From assembly GCA_965250115.1 (NCBI GenBank), contig CBDFNJ010000002.1:806001-870000 (forward strand): a stretch of DNA of 64,000 nucleotides, in the 5' to 3' direction. Positions 17,821 to 26,843 of the stretch are shown here, piece by piece (within the stretch, counting starts at the first letter, position 1; each line of letters begins with the position of its first letter). The notes beneath the pieces were generated by a model. The model was given only the letters and a program-made list of their open reading frames with translations, made no database searches and was not told the origin of the DNA. The stretch comes from CBDFHB01 sp965250115. GTDB taxonomy: Bacteria > Acidobacteriota > Vicinamibacteria > Marinacidobacterales > SMYC01. The translations under genes and the position numbers were made by a program.

Positions 17821-17990
17821 CGTCCTGTGCCAAAACTCGGCTGTGCCTTCTATTTATTCATCCGCCAGCCCATGGGTCGGAAGTCGGCCCTGCGGCGCGA
17901 AATACCCTCGATTCTGCGCGGATTCCAAGGGCGTCTAAGCTGCTGATTTGTGGTCTATTTCAAAAGGGCCGAGTTTTGGCACAGGACGGG
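17821..17990. repeat. F2 ends
   Basis: A partial right end (minus) at 17821-17838, an F2 left end at 17846, and a right end of a second subtype (CGCGGATTCCAAGGGCGTCT, then ATTTGTGG rather than ATTTATGG) ending 17990. Confidence 0.7.
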
Positions 17991-18019
17991 GTTGAACGTA
18001 TAATTCTGATGTAGACACC

Positions 18020-18200
18020 ATCCGGTTTGACGACGCGTTTCGCGTGCGCGTGAGACGCAACCTTTTGGTGTGGGTGGGTGTCAGCCGGTCGCCGGTCTCG
18101 TCGAAGAGCTTGCCGGCGATAGGGGAGCGGGCAAGCAAATCCGCAGTTTTGCGCGGGATCGCGTCGGCGACCGGGATACTGTCGTTGGGCTCCGCAACCA
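18020..18200 (-). pseudogene. Serine recombinase fragment
   Basis: The reading SPIAGKLFDETGDRLTPTHT corresponds to the post-recombinase-domain segment (SPLAGKLFDETGDRLTPSHT) of the 31.9-33.5 kb recombinase but diverges around it, so it comes from a related, not identical, recombinase. Confidence 0.6.
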
Positions 18201-18330
18201 CAAAGGAATCGCCGTCGCCAAGAATCGGACATGACGGGGGTCGGTCAGCTAGTTTTTCGTCAACTTGACAGTACCATCCAAACTACCCGATCATGATTAT
18301 GGTTGACGTAACGCATATTTCAAGGCATGA

Positions 18331-18621
18331 TTGATAGTGATCGTCAGCTATCGTGGCAGGCGAACCGGGAACTTTGCCGCCGGAAAGCCGGTGAAGGCTT
18401 TCTCTGGCATCGAGCGCGCTGCCCGGCTGAAGCTCGACCGTCTTGAGGCGGCCTCGTCACTCAAAGACCTTGCTGCATTGCTCGGCAACCGTCTTGAGGT
18501 CTTGAAAGGGGAGCGCAAAGGGCAGTACAGCATCCGTATCAACAGCCAATGGCGGATTTGCTTCGAATGGCCCCACGGATCCTCAGGGCCTCTGAATGTG
18601 GAAATTATCGACTATCACTAG
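18331..18621 (+). CDS. higB: HigB-type toxin (RelE superfamily)
   Basis: A 96-residue RelE-superfamily mRNA interferase. GIERAARLKLDRLEAASSL, GNRLEVLKGERKGQYSIRIN and QWRICFEW are the conserved helix and beta-sheet core of HigB toxins, which cut translated mRNA on the ribosome. No in-frame ATG exists; starts are TTG at 18331 or GTG at 18337. The order toxin then antitoxin, 12 bp apart, is the usual inverted higBA arrangement. Confidence 0.85.
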   Translation: MIVIVSYRGRRTGNFAAGKPVKAFSGIERAARLKLDRLEAASSLKDLAALLGNRLEVLKGERKGQYSIRINSQWRICFEWPHGSSGPLNVEIIDYH

Positions 18622-18633
18622 GAGAAGGAAGTC

Positions 18634-18936
18634 ATGGCCGTTCCCGCGATCCACCCAGGTGAACACCTCGCGGAAGAGCTAACCGAACTCAGTATGAGCG
18701 CCGCCGCACTCGCCCGACAGATCCAAGTACCCACCAACCGCATCACCGAGATTCTCAATGGGCAGCGCTCCATCACCGGCGACACGGCGCTGCGTTTGGC
18801 CCATTTCTTTGGCACCAGTGCGGAATTCTGGCTGAATCTGCAAAAGCTCTACGAGCTGCGGCAGGCCGAAAAGAAGGCCGGCAAGCTCATTCGAGCTTTG
18901 CCAACTCTCAAGACTAGCGAGCATTCGCACGCCTGA
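18634..18936 (+). CDS. higA: HigA-type antitoxin (XRE helix-turn-helix)
   Basis: A 100-residue DNA-binding antitoxin. IHPGEHLAEELTELSMSAAA begins the HigA fold; the HTH follows (ARQIQVPTNRITEILNGQRS) with GDTALRLAHFFGTSAEFWLN, a hallmark of HigA. It neutralises HigB and represses its own operon. AGGAGAAGG lies shortly before the ATG. Apparently intact; the sequence after its stop breaks into IS debris. Confidence 0.9.
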   Translation: MAVPAIHPGEHLAEELTELSMSAAALARQIQVPTNRITEILNGQRSITGDTALRLAHFFGTSAEFWLNLQKLYELRQAEKKAGKLIRALPTLKTSEHSHA

Positions 18937-18952
18937 CAACAGCGAGCTCTTG

Positions 18953-19024
18953 TCAGTAGGTGTGACGTTGGTTGTCGTCCGCAAAGATGATGGTGAAGGA
19001 TTCGAGGGAGTCGTCGCCCTTGCC
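18953..19024 (-). pseudogene. 3' remnant of an unknown gene
   Basis: Minus-strand frame reads GKGDDSLESFTIIFADDNQR then HTY and stop, converging on higA. It is cut at 19025 by an F5 right end. Too short to identify. Confidence 0.35.
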
Positions 19025-19417
19025 TGTCCATCATCATTATTAGTCCGGGACTGGACTCTAGGGCCCGGACCGCCCTCAAGCCCATGCTGGAGAGCGTGGT
19101 CAGCGCGCGAGGGAAGGTGCTGAGGACGAACTTCTCGGCGACCAGCCGAGTAACGCGAGCGACCAAGCTGACTCAGGCTGCCTCTCGCCACTCGTATCGA
19201 TGGTGCAGTCCACCGACTCGCGGCAGTGCGACTACTTTCGCCGTAGGAGACGGTCGGTGCGTGACCGCTCTCAAGCTCGGTGTGTCCTTGTTCAGCCCCA
19301 AGTGGCAACGGTCCTCATGATAGTAGCTGATGTAAGCTCGCACGAGCCGGATGAGATGACATGCGCCGAGAACCACCACGTGCTCAAGGAGCTCGCGACG
19401 GCAGCTGCCGACCCCGT
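19025..19417 (-). repeat. F5 3' end with transposase C-terminus
   Basis: From the F5 terminus TGTCCATCATC it carries the last ~79 codons of the F5 transposase (GSCRRELLEHVVVLGACHLI to EWREAA), differing by about one residue from the intact copy (SLRAV for SLRTV). It is joined to an F2 right end at 19418. Confidence 0.85.
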
Positions 19418-19508
19418 CCTGTGCCAAAACTCGGATCTTTCGAAATAGACCATAAATCAGCAGCTTAGCAAGTTCGGTGCGCGCGGATGAATAAATAGAA
19501 GGCACAGG
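19418..19508 (-). repeat. F2 right and left ends joined
   Basis: CGTCCTGTGCCAAAACTCGG runs to TCAGCAGCTTAG, then directly to an F2 left end finishing GGCACAGG. This is a fully collapsed F2 element. Confidence 0.7.
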
Positions 19509-19597
19509 TATCGTTCGGCCGGCGATCAACGCAGCGCCGACTGGCCGGGAGATCAATGACCGAATAGAAGCCCGCTCGTCAAATTGACCCGTCACAG

Positions 19598-19815
19598 TGG
19601 TGCTTCCGCAGTCAAATGTTGGCTCCTGCCGTGTAACCCGTTCGCGTGCTAGAGTTTGAGCCTAATTTCTAGAGGCGCAGTTCTTTCGTCGATGTCGGCT
19701 GGGCCGAATTTTGGCACAGGACGGGAACCAACGACGAAATCATGCCGGCATGGTGCTGGTAGACCGAAGATCAATCAAGTTCGGGACGCGCGGATGAATA
19801 AATAGAAGGCACAGG
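19598..19815. repeat. F4/F2 chimera and F2 left end
   Basis: An F4 terminus (GGTGCTTCCGCAGTCAAATG) runs about 100 bp and then switches to the last bases of an F2 right end (TTTTGGCACAGGACGGG). The same chimera is at 27841-27966. An F2 left-end piece follows to 19815. Confidence 0.65.
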
Positions 19816-20117
19816 GACTGGAAGAGACCTTGACGTTGCATCGTCTCGGCGTGTACGGGGTGCTCGGTCACTCGCTAAAGACGACGAACTGCCTCGAGTC
19901 CGTCAATGCGCTTGTCGAGGAACGTTGCGCGAAAGTCGATCGCTGGATAACTTCGAACCAACGCCAACGCTGGCTCGCGACCGCGCTCGCCGACATCGAG
20001 CCGCGCCTCCGGAAAGTGATGGGCTATCGACACCTTCCAAAGCTGCGCGAAGCACTCAAGCGTGAACTGAAGATCGAGACTGCGAAGAAGAATACGCCGA
20101 AGAAAAAAGTTGCTTAA
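19816..20117 (+). pseudogene. IS256-family transposase C-terminal fragment
   Basis: The frame contains LKTTNCLESVNALVEERCAK, KVDRWITSNQRQRWLATALA and IEPRLRKVMGYRHLPKLREA, then a basic tail and stop. These are C-terminal motifs of Mutator/IS256 transposases of a different subgroup from the 8.0-8.3 kb fragment. The N-terminal fragment at 57015-57214 may belong to the same IS type. Confidence 0.85.
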
Positions 20118-20266
20118 ACAGTCGGGGGCCGTGGAAAGTTTCAACTAAGAATGGGCCTGACTCGAATGTGCCAATTCGCACCGGCAGAAGCATCCACCCC
20201 ATTCAAAGCATTGCCACTGCTGAGACCAGCAGCTAACCTATAACGTCGGTCGCCAAGCTCATCATT

Positions 20267-20390
20267 TCAACGTCCAATATACGCGAAAAGAACGAGGAGC
20301 AGGATCAACGCGACCGGTGGGATCCAAAGATAAGGGATCCATTTTCCCAGCGGTGCTTGCTTCTCCGGGTTCTCGAGTGGCTCCATCGGC
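20267..20390 (-). pseudogene. 3' remnant encoding a C-terminal membrane anchor
   Basis: Minus-strand frame reads EPLENPEKQAPLGKWIPYLW then IPPVALILLLVLFAYIGR and stop. It is a single hydrophobic helix ending the protein. The rest is removed by the F5 left end at 20391. Family unknown. Confidence 0.5.
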
Positions 20391-20560
20391 TGTGCATCGT
20401 CAAAACTGCTCCGCGCACGAAATCAAGAACTTACGCTCCGCTTGAATTCCGGGCCGAAGACGGCGAAACTCCGCCGCTATGCTCGACGTTGTTGTCTTCC
20501 TCGTCTCACTTGGCGTACGTGCCATTCGGGCGATGTGTCGGCGCCGCGCCGACCTCGTCG
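20391..20560 (+). repeat. F5 left end (solo)
   Basis: TGTGCATCGTCAAAACTGCT through the start of the F5 transposase, matching 8727-8890. It is then cut by an F2 right end. Confidence 0.8.
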
Positions 20561-20846
20561 TGTGCCAAAACCTGATCCACTGGCAACATTACAAGCGAGC
20601 AGGCTGACACGGGATTGTAACGCGTTTAGTCCAAATACTCGAACGCCCAACGGGTCAGCAGTTTGCACCTTTCCAAAGGCCCGAGGTGGTGAGTTCGTTC
20701 GTATTTTCGGACACGACGGGGGCTTCCGGGTGCGCAGTCCGCTGCCCGCAACTCGCCCCGCAGCCCAAGGGTCGGCGGATTCCAAGGGCGTCTAAGTTGC
20801 TGATTTGTGGTCTATTTCAAGAGGGCCGAGTTTTGGCACAGGACGG
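20561..20846. repeat. F2 and F3 end mosaic
   Basis: An F2 terminal scrap (GTGTGCCAAAACCTGAT), a segment shared in reverse with 62935-62990 (CGAACGCCCAACGGGTCAG), an F3 end (CGTATTTTCGGACACGACGGG) at about 20690-20720, then a second-subtype F2 right end to 20846. No gene. Confidence 0.65.
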
Positions 20847-21233
20847 GGTCGGCAGCTGCCGTCGCGAGCTCCTTGAGCACGTCGTGGTTCTCAGCGCATG
20901 TCATCTCATCCGGCTCGTGCGAGCTTACATCAGCTACTATCATGAGGACCGTTGCCACTTGGGGCTGAACAAGGACACACCGAGCTTGAGAGCGGTCACG
21001 CACCGACCGTCTCCTACGGCGAAAGCAGTCGCACTGCCGCGAGTCGGTGGACTGCACCATCGATACGAGTGGCGAGAGGCAGCCTGAGTCAGCTTGGTCG
21101 CTCGCGTTACTCGGCTGGTCGCCGAGAAGTTCGTCCTCAGCACCTTCCCTCGCGCGCTGACCACGCTCTCCAGCATGGGCTCGAGGGCGGTCCGGGCCTA
21201 GATCCAGTCCCGGACAAATAATGATGATGGACA
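20847..21233 (+). repeat. F5 3' end with transposase C-terminus
   Basis: Plus-strand copy of the F5 tail: the last ~79 transposase codons, stop at 21087, and the right terminus TGATGATGGACA. It is the reverse-orientation partner of 19025-19417. Confidence 0.85.
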
Positions 21234-21623
21234 GGAGGGTGCTTCTAAGCGCCGCTGGGGTTTGCTGGAATCAGCTATTCAATCAAGTGTCGGCTTTTGC
21301 TTCTTCGCACTCGTCAATCGCCGATTCGACCGTTTCGCGAAAGTCAGTCCAGGTCCGGCACCTACAGGCCTCCGATTTTAACCTTTCAGTTTCGATCCCT
21401 ACTTCAACTGCCGCTTCGAGCAATTCCATTATGTAACCCTCATTTACGTAAACCCGTCTTCGAAGAATCCCACGGACATAGTAAAGATCAGGTAGATACG
21501 GCTTCGTCTTTGAAAGCTGCTTAACCCGACAGATTCCTGACACCTTTGACCAGGCCTTGTTGACGGACTCTTCTGAACCGCCCCGGGTTTCCCGGAGACT
21601 CCAACTCTTGAGAGGATGGAGTC

Positions 21624-21944
21624 ATGACAAGACGAAGCAGGTATTCACCGGAGATGAAAGAGCGCGCAGTGCGGATGGTTTTCGACCAGCAGGCTCAGCA
21701 CGAATCTCAGTGGTCAGCGATCTCATCGATCGCGTCGAAGATTGACTGTACGCGGGAAACGCTACGCACGTGGGTGCGGCGAGCAGAGCGTGATGCTGGG
21801 AAACGAGCGGGACTGACGACGGACGAGCGTCAGCGGCTGAAGGAGCTTGAGCGAGAGAACCGTGAGCTAAAGCGGGCGAACGAGATCCTTCGCAAGGCGT
21901 CGGCGTTTTTCGCCCAGGCGGAGCTCGACCGCCGACCGAGGTGA
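21624..21944 (+). CDS. F6 IS3-family OrfA
   Basis: A 106-residue transposase subunit with an HTH (YSPEMKERAVRMVFDQQAQH, CTRETLRTWVRRAERDAG) followed by a leucine-zipper helix (ELERENRELKRANEILRKAS). In IS3 elements OrfA binds the ends and is fused to OrfB by -1 frameshifting to give the active transposase. It overlaps OrfB by 4 nt (GTGA), in the -1 frame. Confidence 0.9.
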   Translation: MTRRSRYSPEMKERAVRMVFDQQAQHESQWSAISSIASKIDCTRETLRTWVRRAERDAGKRAGLTTDERQRLKELERENRELKRANEILRKASAFFAQAELDRRPR

Positions 21945-22858
21945 ATGTGTTGTTCGTGGACGCGAACCGTGAAAATTACGGGGTCGAGCCGATCTGCCGG
22001 ATGCTTCCGATCGCCCCGTCGACCTATTACGAGCAGAAAGCGAGAGAGAAGGACCCAAGCCGCCAGCCAGCGAGAGCGAAGCGCGACGTCCAACTCCGCG
22101 GCGAGATTCGTCGTGTACGGCAAGAGAACTTTGACGTGTATGGCGTGCGCAAGGTCTGGCGTCAGCTGTGCCGTGAGGGCCGCGACGTGGCTCGATGCAC
22201 GGTGGCCCGTCTGATGCGTGAAATGGGTCTCCAGGGCGCGGTCCGTGGACGTCGATTCAAGACGACGAAGCCGGATTCGAGCGGCGCTCGCCCGATGGAC
22301 CTCGTGGAGCGCGACTTCAACGCCACACGCCCGAACGAGCTCTGGGTCTCGGACCTGACCTACATTGCCACGTGGCGCGGCTTCGTGTATGTCGCCTTCG
22401 TCATCGACGTCTTCGCTCGACTCATCGTCGGTTGGCGAGCGACGACATCGTTGACTGCCGGCATCGCTCTCGATGCGTTGGAGCAGGCGCTGCACGAGCG
22501 CCGACTAGACCCAGAAGATCCATTGGTGCATCACAGCGATCGCGGCGTGCAGTACGTCTCGACCCGTTACACCGAGCGGCTCGCGGAGGCGGGCATTGAG
22601 CCGTCCGTCGGCAGCCGAGGCGACTCTTACGATAACGCTTTGGCTGAATCCATCATCGGCCTCTACAAGACCGAGGTGATCCGTCGACGCGGGCCCTGGC
22701 GTGGTCTCGAGGATGTCGAGTTCGCCACCCTCGAGTGGGTGCATTGGTACAACACGCAACGACTCTTGGAGCCGATCGGAAATGTCTCCCCTGTCGAGTA
22801 CGAGATGAACTACTATCGGTCGCAGGAAGGCTCGCTAGAGATGGCGAGACTCAACTAA
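21941..22858 (+). CDS. F6 IS3-family OrfB transposase
   Basis: A 305-residue rve-type catalytic subunit. HTH_21-like N-terminus (YGVRKVWRQLCREGRDVARC) and DDE core: Asp in LWVSDLTYI, Asp in HHSDRGVQY and Glu in ALAESIIGLYKTEV, the last with the IS3-typical K/R seven residues on. No stops; probably functional. Start GTG overlaps the OrfA stop. Confidence 0.92.
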   Translation: MNVLFVDANRENYGVEPICRMLPIAPSTYYEQKAREKDPSRQPARAKRDVQLRGEIRRVRQENFDVYGVRKVWRQLCREGRDVARCTVARLMREMGLQGAVRGRRFKTTKPDSSGARPMDLVERDFNATRPNELWVSDLTYIATWRGFVYVAFVIDVFARLIVGWRATTSLTAGIALDALEQALHERRLDPEDPLVHHSDRGVQYVSTRYTERLAEAGIEPSVGSRGDSYDNALAESIIGLYKTEVIRRRGPWRGLEDVEFATLEWVHWYNTQRLLEPIGNVSPVEYEMNYYRSQEGSLEMARLN

Positions 22859-23103
22859 AACAGTCTCCGGGAAACCCGGGGCGGTTCACTTCTGTAGCAG
22901 TCCCATCTTTGAACTCAAGATACTGATCTCCTGCGGTTTGCATCGCATCCAACACTTCATCTACAGAGAACTTCCTCAGAGTTTTCTTGAGTTCTTGGAG
23001 ACCAACCTCATTCAGGCTGAAACCCGGAACAATATTGTTTGACCAGAATTCAGCGACTCGGTCCGCTGCCTCATCTTTTAGACTGGAGAGTTCCTCTTTC
23101 CAG

Positions 23104-24102
23104 GGTGCTTCCGCCATCAAGTGTTGCTACGCGGCTGCGGGCAGTGGTTCAGGTGCGGAAGAGATCGGGTTGCGCGCCCCAGTGAGCAGGAAAACCTCGA
23201 CCCGCGACCACAAAGGAATCGTCGTCGCCAAGAAGATGTCTCGAAAGGTGAGCCGTCGCGTGGTCAGACCGGCCTGCATAGCCGGAGTTCGGATCTCACG
23301 CCCGAACTTCAGAGCTCCGTGCGGTCGGACGAAGTTGTAATAGCAACGGAGCAACTCCAGGTGCTCATCGAGTCTCTCCGTCGAGCGAGCGTGGGAAAGC
23401 GTTCGTCTCGAAAGGTATGCCGAGCTTTGCCGGATGGTCAGATTCAACCGCTCGATGAACGACGTGTTCAATGTCGAAGAGTCCTCGGAGTTATTGAGCG
23501 CGTCTTCGAATCGCCACGCGGCTCCGTGCAGCGCTCTCCGTTCGACCTTGATGATACGATCGTTCCTGCGAGTTTTGAGGACTTGGCCGTAAAGACACGC
23601 TGGCCCGAAGAAGCGACGGATGACCTTCTGGTAGAATTCGAATCCATCCGTAACGATCAAGGGAAGATGCTCGAAATTTATCCGCCTCGAAAGGTCGTGA
23701 AACAGAGCGTGAGTGTTCCGGTAGCTTCGCCTTCCCGTCACCGTCGATGGCCAGAGCCGAGACCAGACCTCGATCGTAACGAAGACCCAACTCGGCGTCT
23801 TCTTGTTGCCCGCGAACGTGCGAATCTCGTCGGCTTGAAGCTCTTCGGCAGCGAAGCCAGCGATCCTTGTGTGGTTGAATCGACGACACACTTGGGCTGC
23901 CTTCTCAAGCCAGCGGGCGACGGTGTTCCAGGCAATCCCTTCGATCCTGGAAATCGAGGAAATGCTGACACCCTCGACTCTGAGAGCGATGACCCCGTCG
24001 AAAGTAGCTCTTCGATGTTGGAGACGGTAGTAGGGCGTGCCTTTCGTCGAGGAAAACGTCTTTCCGCACTCGCCGCACCGGTATCGACGGCGTTTCCCGG
24101 AC
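23104..24102 (-). pseudogene. F4 IS1-family element, 5'-truncated
   Basis: Retains the right terminus (GGTGCTTCCGCC at 23104) and nearly all of the transposase (RSGKRRRYRCGECGKTF to NPISSAPEPLPAAA), differing from the intact copy at 49201 by about a dozen residues. The left end and the first ~28 codons are replaced by an F2 right end. Confidence 0.85.
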
Positions 24103-24396
24103 CTCGTCCTGTGCCAAAACTCGGCCCTTTTGAAATAGACCATAAATCAGAAGCTTAGTGTCTGTGTTTGCGATCGGTCCAAGGGCCGAGACTTTACAAT
24201 CGTCTGGCCCGAGGGCGTCCTGTGCCAAAACTCAGCCCTTTTGAAATAGGCCATAAATCAGCAACTTAGAGTCTGTGTTTGCGGCCGTGCCCAGGGCCGA
24301 GCGCGAACAAACGACGGAATCATGCTGGCATAGTCCCGGCAGATCGGAGACCGATCAGGTTCGGGTCGGCGCGGATGAATAAATAGAAGGCACAGG
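24103..24396 (-). repeat. Two F2 right ends in tandem plus F2 left end
   Basis: CCTGTGCCAAAACTC at about 24107 and again at 24219, each followed by the CAGCAGCTTAG-type segment, 112 bp apart and in the same orientation. A left-end piece then finishes GGCACAGG at 24396. Confidence 0.75.
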
Positions 24397-24510
24397 TTGC
24401 TTCCACCTGGATCCAGCCGTCCGATGGCGTCCCCGTGCAGGCCGCTATCCGTATCTCCCCGTTCCAGTTGATACCCGTCCAGTACTCAATCTGCTCCCGC
24501 CACCACGCCG
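24397..24510 (-). pseudogene. Possible coding remnant
   Basis: A minus-strand frame reads WREQIEYWTGINWNGEIRIA then ACTGTPSDGWIQVEA before the F2 left end. It looks like protein sequence but matches nothing I recognise. 24510-24640 is very GC-rich and shows no further gene. Confidence 0.25.
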
Positions 24511-24642
24511 CCCCCCCGGGCCTCGGGCGTGACCGCCAGCCCGCCGGGGGACCGCCTCCGCGCGCCGCGGGTGGCACGCGCGGGCGCCGATACATGAACC
24601 GCGCCCCCAAGCCGTCCCGGCAGTCGCGAGAAACCGACGACG

Positions 24643-24701
24643 TATTGTAAGTACTCCCGCGCCGCCCAGTCGCTACCCGATCGGGAGAATTCGGAAGGAA
24701 A
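24643..24701 (+). repeat. 59-bp direct repeat A, flanking the luxR cassette
   Basis: TATTGTAAGTACTCCCGCGC to GAGAATTCGGAAGGAAA; matches repeat B (26030-26088) at 56 of 59 positions. Contains the palindrome CCCGATCGGG. Confidence 0.8.
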
Positions 24702-24756
24702 AAGGCAGAACGCGGCCGAGAACCGGGCCGCCCAGAGGACGCCACCGCGTGGCGGC

Positions 24757-25932
24757 TTACTCGAACTCGGTGAGTGACAGCACCAGCCGCACCAGATCCA
24801 CCTGCCCGGAGATCGACTGTCTCCGGTAGATCTGCTTCAGGTGCCAGGTGATGGCGCCTGGGGTGCGCCCCGTGGCCTCGGCCATCTCCCGCACGCTCTT
24901 GCCTTCGGCCAGCCCGACCGCGATCCGACTCTCCACCGGGGTCAGCCCCAGGGTCCTGGTCACCAGGTCGGGGTCGATCCGATGCTGGCTCCTCGGTTCG
25001 ACAATCAGGACCAGCGCGGCCACGTAGCGCGCGCCGTAGTCCGGTTGGGGCACCGCGACGGGTTTGACATGCACCACGAACGGCGGGGCACCGGCCGCGC
25101 GGGCCAGCAGCATCGACCCGCTGACCGGGACGGCCCCGGCGGTCGGCAGCGCGCCGGCCACGAGCCGTTCAAGACGGCGCTGATCGGCCGGCTGCCGCGC
25201 CCGCAGCACCCCCTCCCGGTCCGACAACCCCTGGCCACGTCGCAGGAGGCGACGGGCGCGGTCATTGACCTCCAGGATCTGCCCGCGCCGGTCCAGGTGG
25301 ATGACCCCAATCCGGGGATTCTCCAGCAGGGCGGCCGCGGTCGTGGCCCGCGCCCCGGCCTGGACCAGCGCCTGCCGGACACACACAAAGTGCCGGATCT
25401 GGGGCAGCAGCCTCTGCAGCAGCGCGATCGTCGCCGACCCCCAGCCCTCCGAGGCCACCGGATCGCCGAGACCCCAGGTTATGTGGGAGCGATCCGGCCC
25501 GTCCAGGCGCACGTTCAGGCCCTGCTGATAGTGGCCCCGACGCAAGAGGTCGTTGTAGCTCGGTGAGGTTTTCAACTCCTCGGCCGTGTACATATCAGGG
25601 ATGGGCACCACCTGACTGTCGGGCAGTTGCCGCAGGCGCGGCACCGCTTCGTCGATGGGATGGTAGACCTGGAGGTACTCGCGTTCCAGGTCTGCCTGGC
25701 GCTCCCCCCGAGCGTACACTCCGACGAACATGGCCCGGATGTCGTCGGGCGGGCCTTCTCCGATCAAGAGGCAATTACCCGTGATGCCGCAGGCTTCGTC
25801 AATCAGGGCGGAGGTCACTGGCCAGTGGCGATCGTCGAGCGTGGCCTGGTACAACGACGCCAGGATCCGCGCGAACGCGTCTTGGTCGCTCACGGCGAGT
25901 CTTCCCTTCAGCCAGGCCAGGATGAACAGCAC
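24757..25932 (-). CDS. LuxR-family HTH transcriptional regulator
   Basis: A 391-residue cytosolic regulator. The C-terminal ~65 residues form a LuxR-type HTH (LTPVESRIAVGLAEGKSVRE, MAEATGRTPGAITWHLKQIY) with the usual Glu, Gly and Ser positions, although the loop reads EATGRTPGAITWHLKQIYRR rather than the common LGIS-TVKTHL form. Residues ~190-300 look PAS-like (NPRIGVIHLDRRGQILEVND) and could sense a ligand; the first ~190 are unassigned. Its GC content is visibly higher than the flanks, it lies inside 59-bp direct repeats and has no obvious target operon, all pointing to transfer as a cassette. Confidence 0.85.
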   Translation of the reverse strand: MLFILAWLKGRLAVSDQDAFARILASLYQATLDDRHWPVTSALIDEACGITGNCLLIGEGPPDDIRAMFVGVYARGERQADLEREYLQVYHPIDEAVPRLRQLPDSQVVPIPDMYTAEELKTSPSYNDLLRRGHYQQGLNVRLDGPDRSHITWGLGDPVASEGWGSATIALLQRLLPQIRHFVCVRQALVQAGARATTAAALLENPRIGVIHLDRRGQILEVNDRARRLLRRGQGLSDREGVLRARQPADQRRLERLVAGALPTAGAVPVSGSMLLARAAGAPPFVVHVKPVAVPQPDYGARYVAALVLIVEPRSQHRIDPDLVTRTLGLTPVESRIAVGLAEGKSVREMAEATGRTPGAITWHLKQIYRRQSISGQVDLVRLVLSLTEFE

Positions 25933-26029
25933 CTGTGACGCTGTTGATGTCCTGGAGCGGTCGCGTGCGCGCTCCAGAATGCGGCTTTTCCGCGGCGAAT
26001 TGCCGGGAGGGCGCGAATAGCCAGCAGTG

Positions 26030-26088
26030 TATTGTAAGCACTCCCGCGCCGCCTAGTCACTACCCGATCGGGAGAATTCGGAAGGAAA
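26030..26088 (+). repeat. 59-bp direct repeat B
   Basis: Partner of 24643-24701, same orientation, 1328 bp away. The resolvase fragment to its right loses homology close to this repeat edge. Confidence 0.8.
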
Positions 26089-26315
26089 CAATACAGGAAG
26101 CGGCCGAGGCGGGCGAGCTTCCAGACGACGAGCACGTCGCCCGCTCGGCGCGCGCGCATGCAGCTGTCGAGTCCCGGGCGGTCGTCGCGGGCACCGGTCG
26201 CGACGTCGTGGTAGACGTTGACGGCGGCGACGCCCGCGGCCTGCAGCGCATCGCGCGGCAGGTCCAGCGACTGGGAGCCGTCCGCCTTGGAGACGCGGGC
26301 GTAGCCGATCCGCAT
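26089..26315 (-). pseudogene. Resolvase/invertase N-terminal fragment
   Basis: Starts MRIGYARVSKADGSQSLDLP with the catalytic Ser in YARVS, continues VYHDVATGARDDRPGLDSCM and ends VLVVWKLARLGR, the standard resolvase core up to the DRLGRS-type motif, where it runs into direct repeat B. The rest of the catalytic domain and the HTH are missing. Confidence 0.75.
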
Positions 26316-26389
26316 GTGTCGTAAACGGTCGTGTACGATACGCGGGAAAGGACGCCTCCCGGCGCGCACCGCGGTGTGTCGTATCCCGT

Positions 26390-26695
26390 CCTGTGCCAAA
26401 ACTCAGCCCTTTTGAAATAGACCATAAATCAGCAGCTTAGCGACTGGGCCAAGGGCCCTTAGGCTCTAGAGTTACCCAAAACCCGCGGTCGACGTTCGAG
26501 AGCCGCGGCCGTTTCACCGAACGGCGGAGGACGGCGAGCTGCTGCCGAAGAGCGACATTGTCGAGAGCCAGCTCGCGACGAGCCTTGAAGGCGGAGATGA
26601 GAGCGCGAACAAACGACGAAATCAAGCAGGCATGGTGCCGGCAGACCGGAGACTAATCAAGTTTGGGGCGCCCGGATGAATAAATAGAAGGCACA
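26390..26695 (-). repeat. F2 MITE, ~306 bp
   Basis: Nearly identical to 13096-13403: CCTGTGCC right end, MISSFVRALISAFKARRELA frame (start 26625), and left end finishing AGAAGGCAC. It abuts a further F2 right end. Confidence 0.85.
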
Positions 26696-26783
26696 CCACG
26701 GCCCTTGGCCCGGTCGCAAACACAGACACTAAGTTGCTGATTTATGGCCTATTTCAAAAGGGCCGAGTTTTGGCACAGGACGC
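26696..26783 (+). repeat. F2 right end (solo)
   Basis: CACGGCCCTTGGCCCGGTCG to GTTTTGGCACAGGACG, directly abutting the MITE left end, so two F2 elements meet tail to head. Confidence 0.8.
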
Positions 26784-26843
26784 CGTCCAGTCGGTCAGCC
26801 GCTCCAGTAGTCTCTGCTCCTCTGCCGTCGGTCGTCGTCCGAC

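Larger units (their letters stand above)
21574..22888 (+). mobile_element. F6 IS3-family element, complete
   Basis: Perfect 27-bp terminal inverted repeats (21574-21600 and 22862-22888, beginning TGAACCGCCCCGGG) and a 4-bp target duplication CTTC (21570-21573, 22889-22892). 1315 bp. A truncated copy is at 46074-46799. Confidence 0.93.
21283..23103 (-). pseudogene. Phage/plasmid-type protein interrupted by F6
   Basis: Joining 23103-22889 to 21569-21283 restores one minus-strand frame: VAEFWSNNIVPGFSLNEVGL, FSVDEVLDAMQTAGDQYLEF, then across the insertion DGTATEESVNKAWSKVSGIC and KPYLPDLYYVRGILRRR with VYVNEGYIMELLEAAVEVG. The arrangement resembles small accessory proteins found near replication modules in phages and plasmids, but no function is assigned. 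The N-terminus is lost at the F4 end at 23104. The F6 insertion carries a CTTC duplication, and removing it with one repeat copy restores the frame exactly. Confidence 0.75.

Noticed and set aside
19025..21233. Inverted F5 3' ends as a composite transposon carrying the IS256 scrap
   Set aside because: Both copies lack F5 left ends in the right places and contain several unrelated end fragments between them; no shared flanking duplication was found.
23127..24143. Reading the truncated F4 transposase as starting MVYFKRAEFWHRT
   Set aside because: Those residues are translated from the adjacent F2 right end, which yields the same peptide wherever it sits; the true N-terminus is the zinc ribbon seen in the intact copy.
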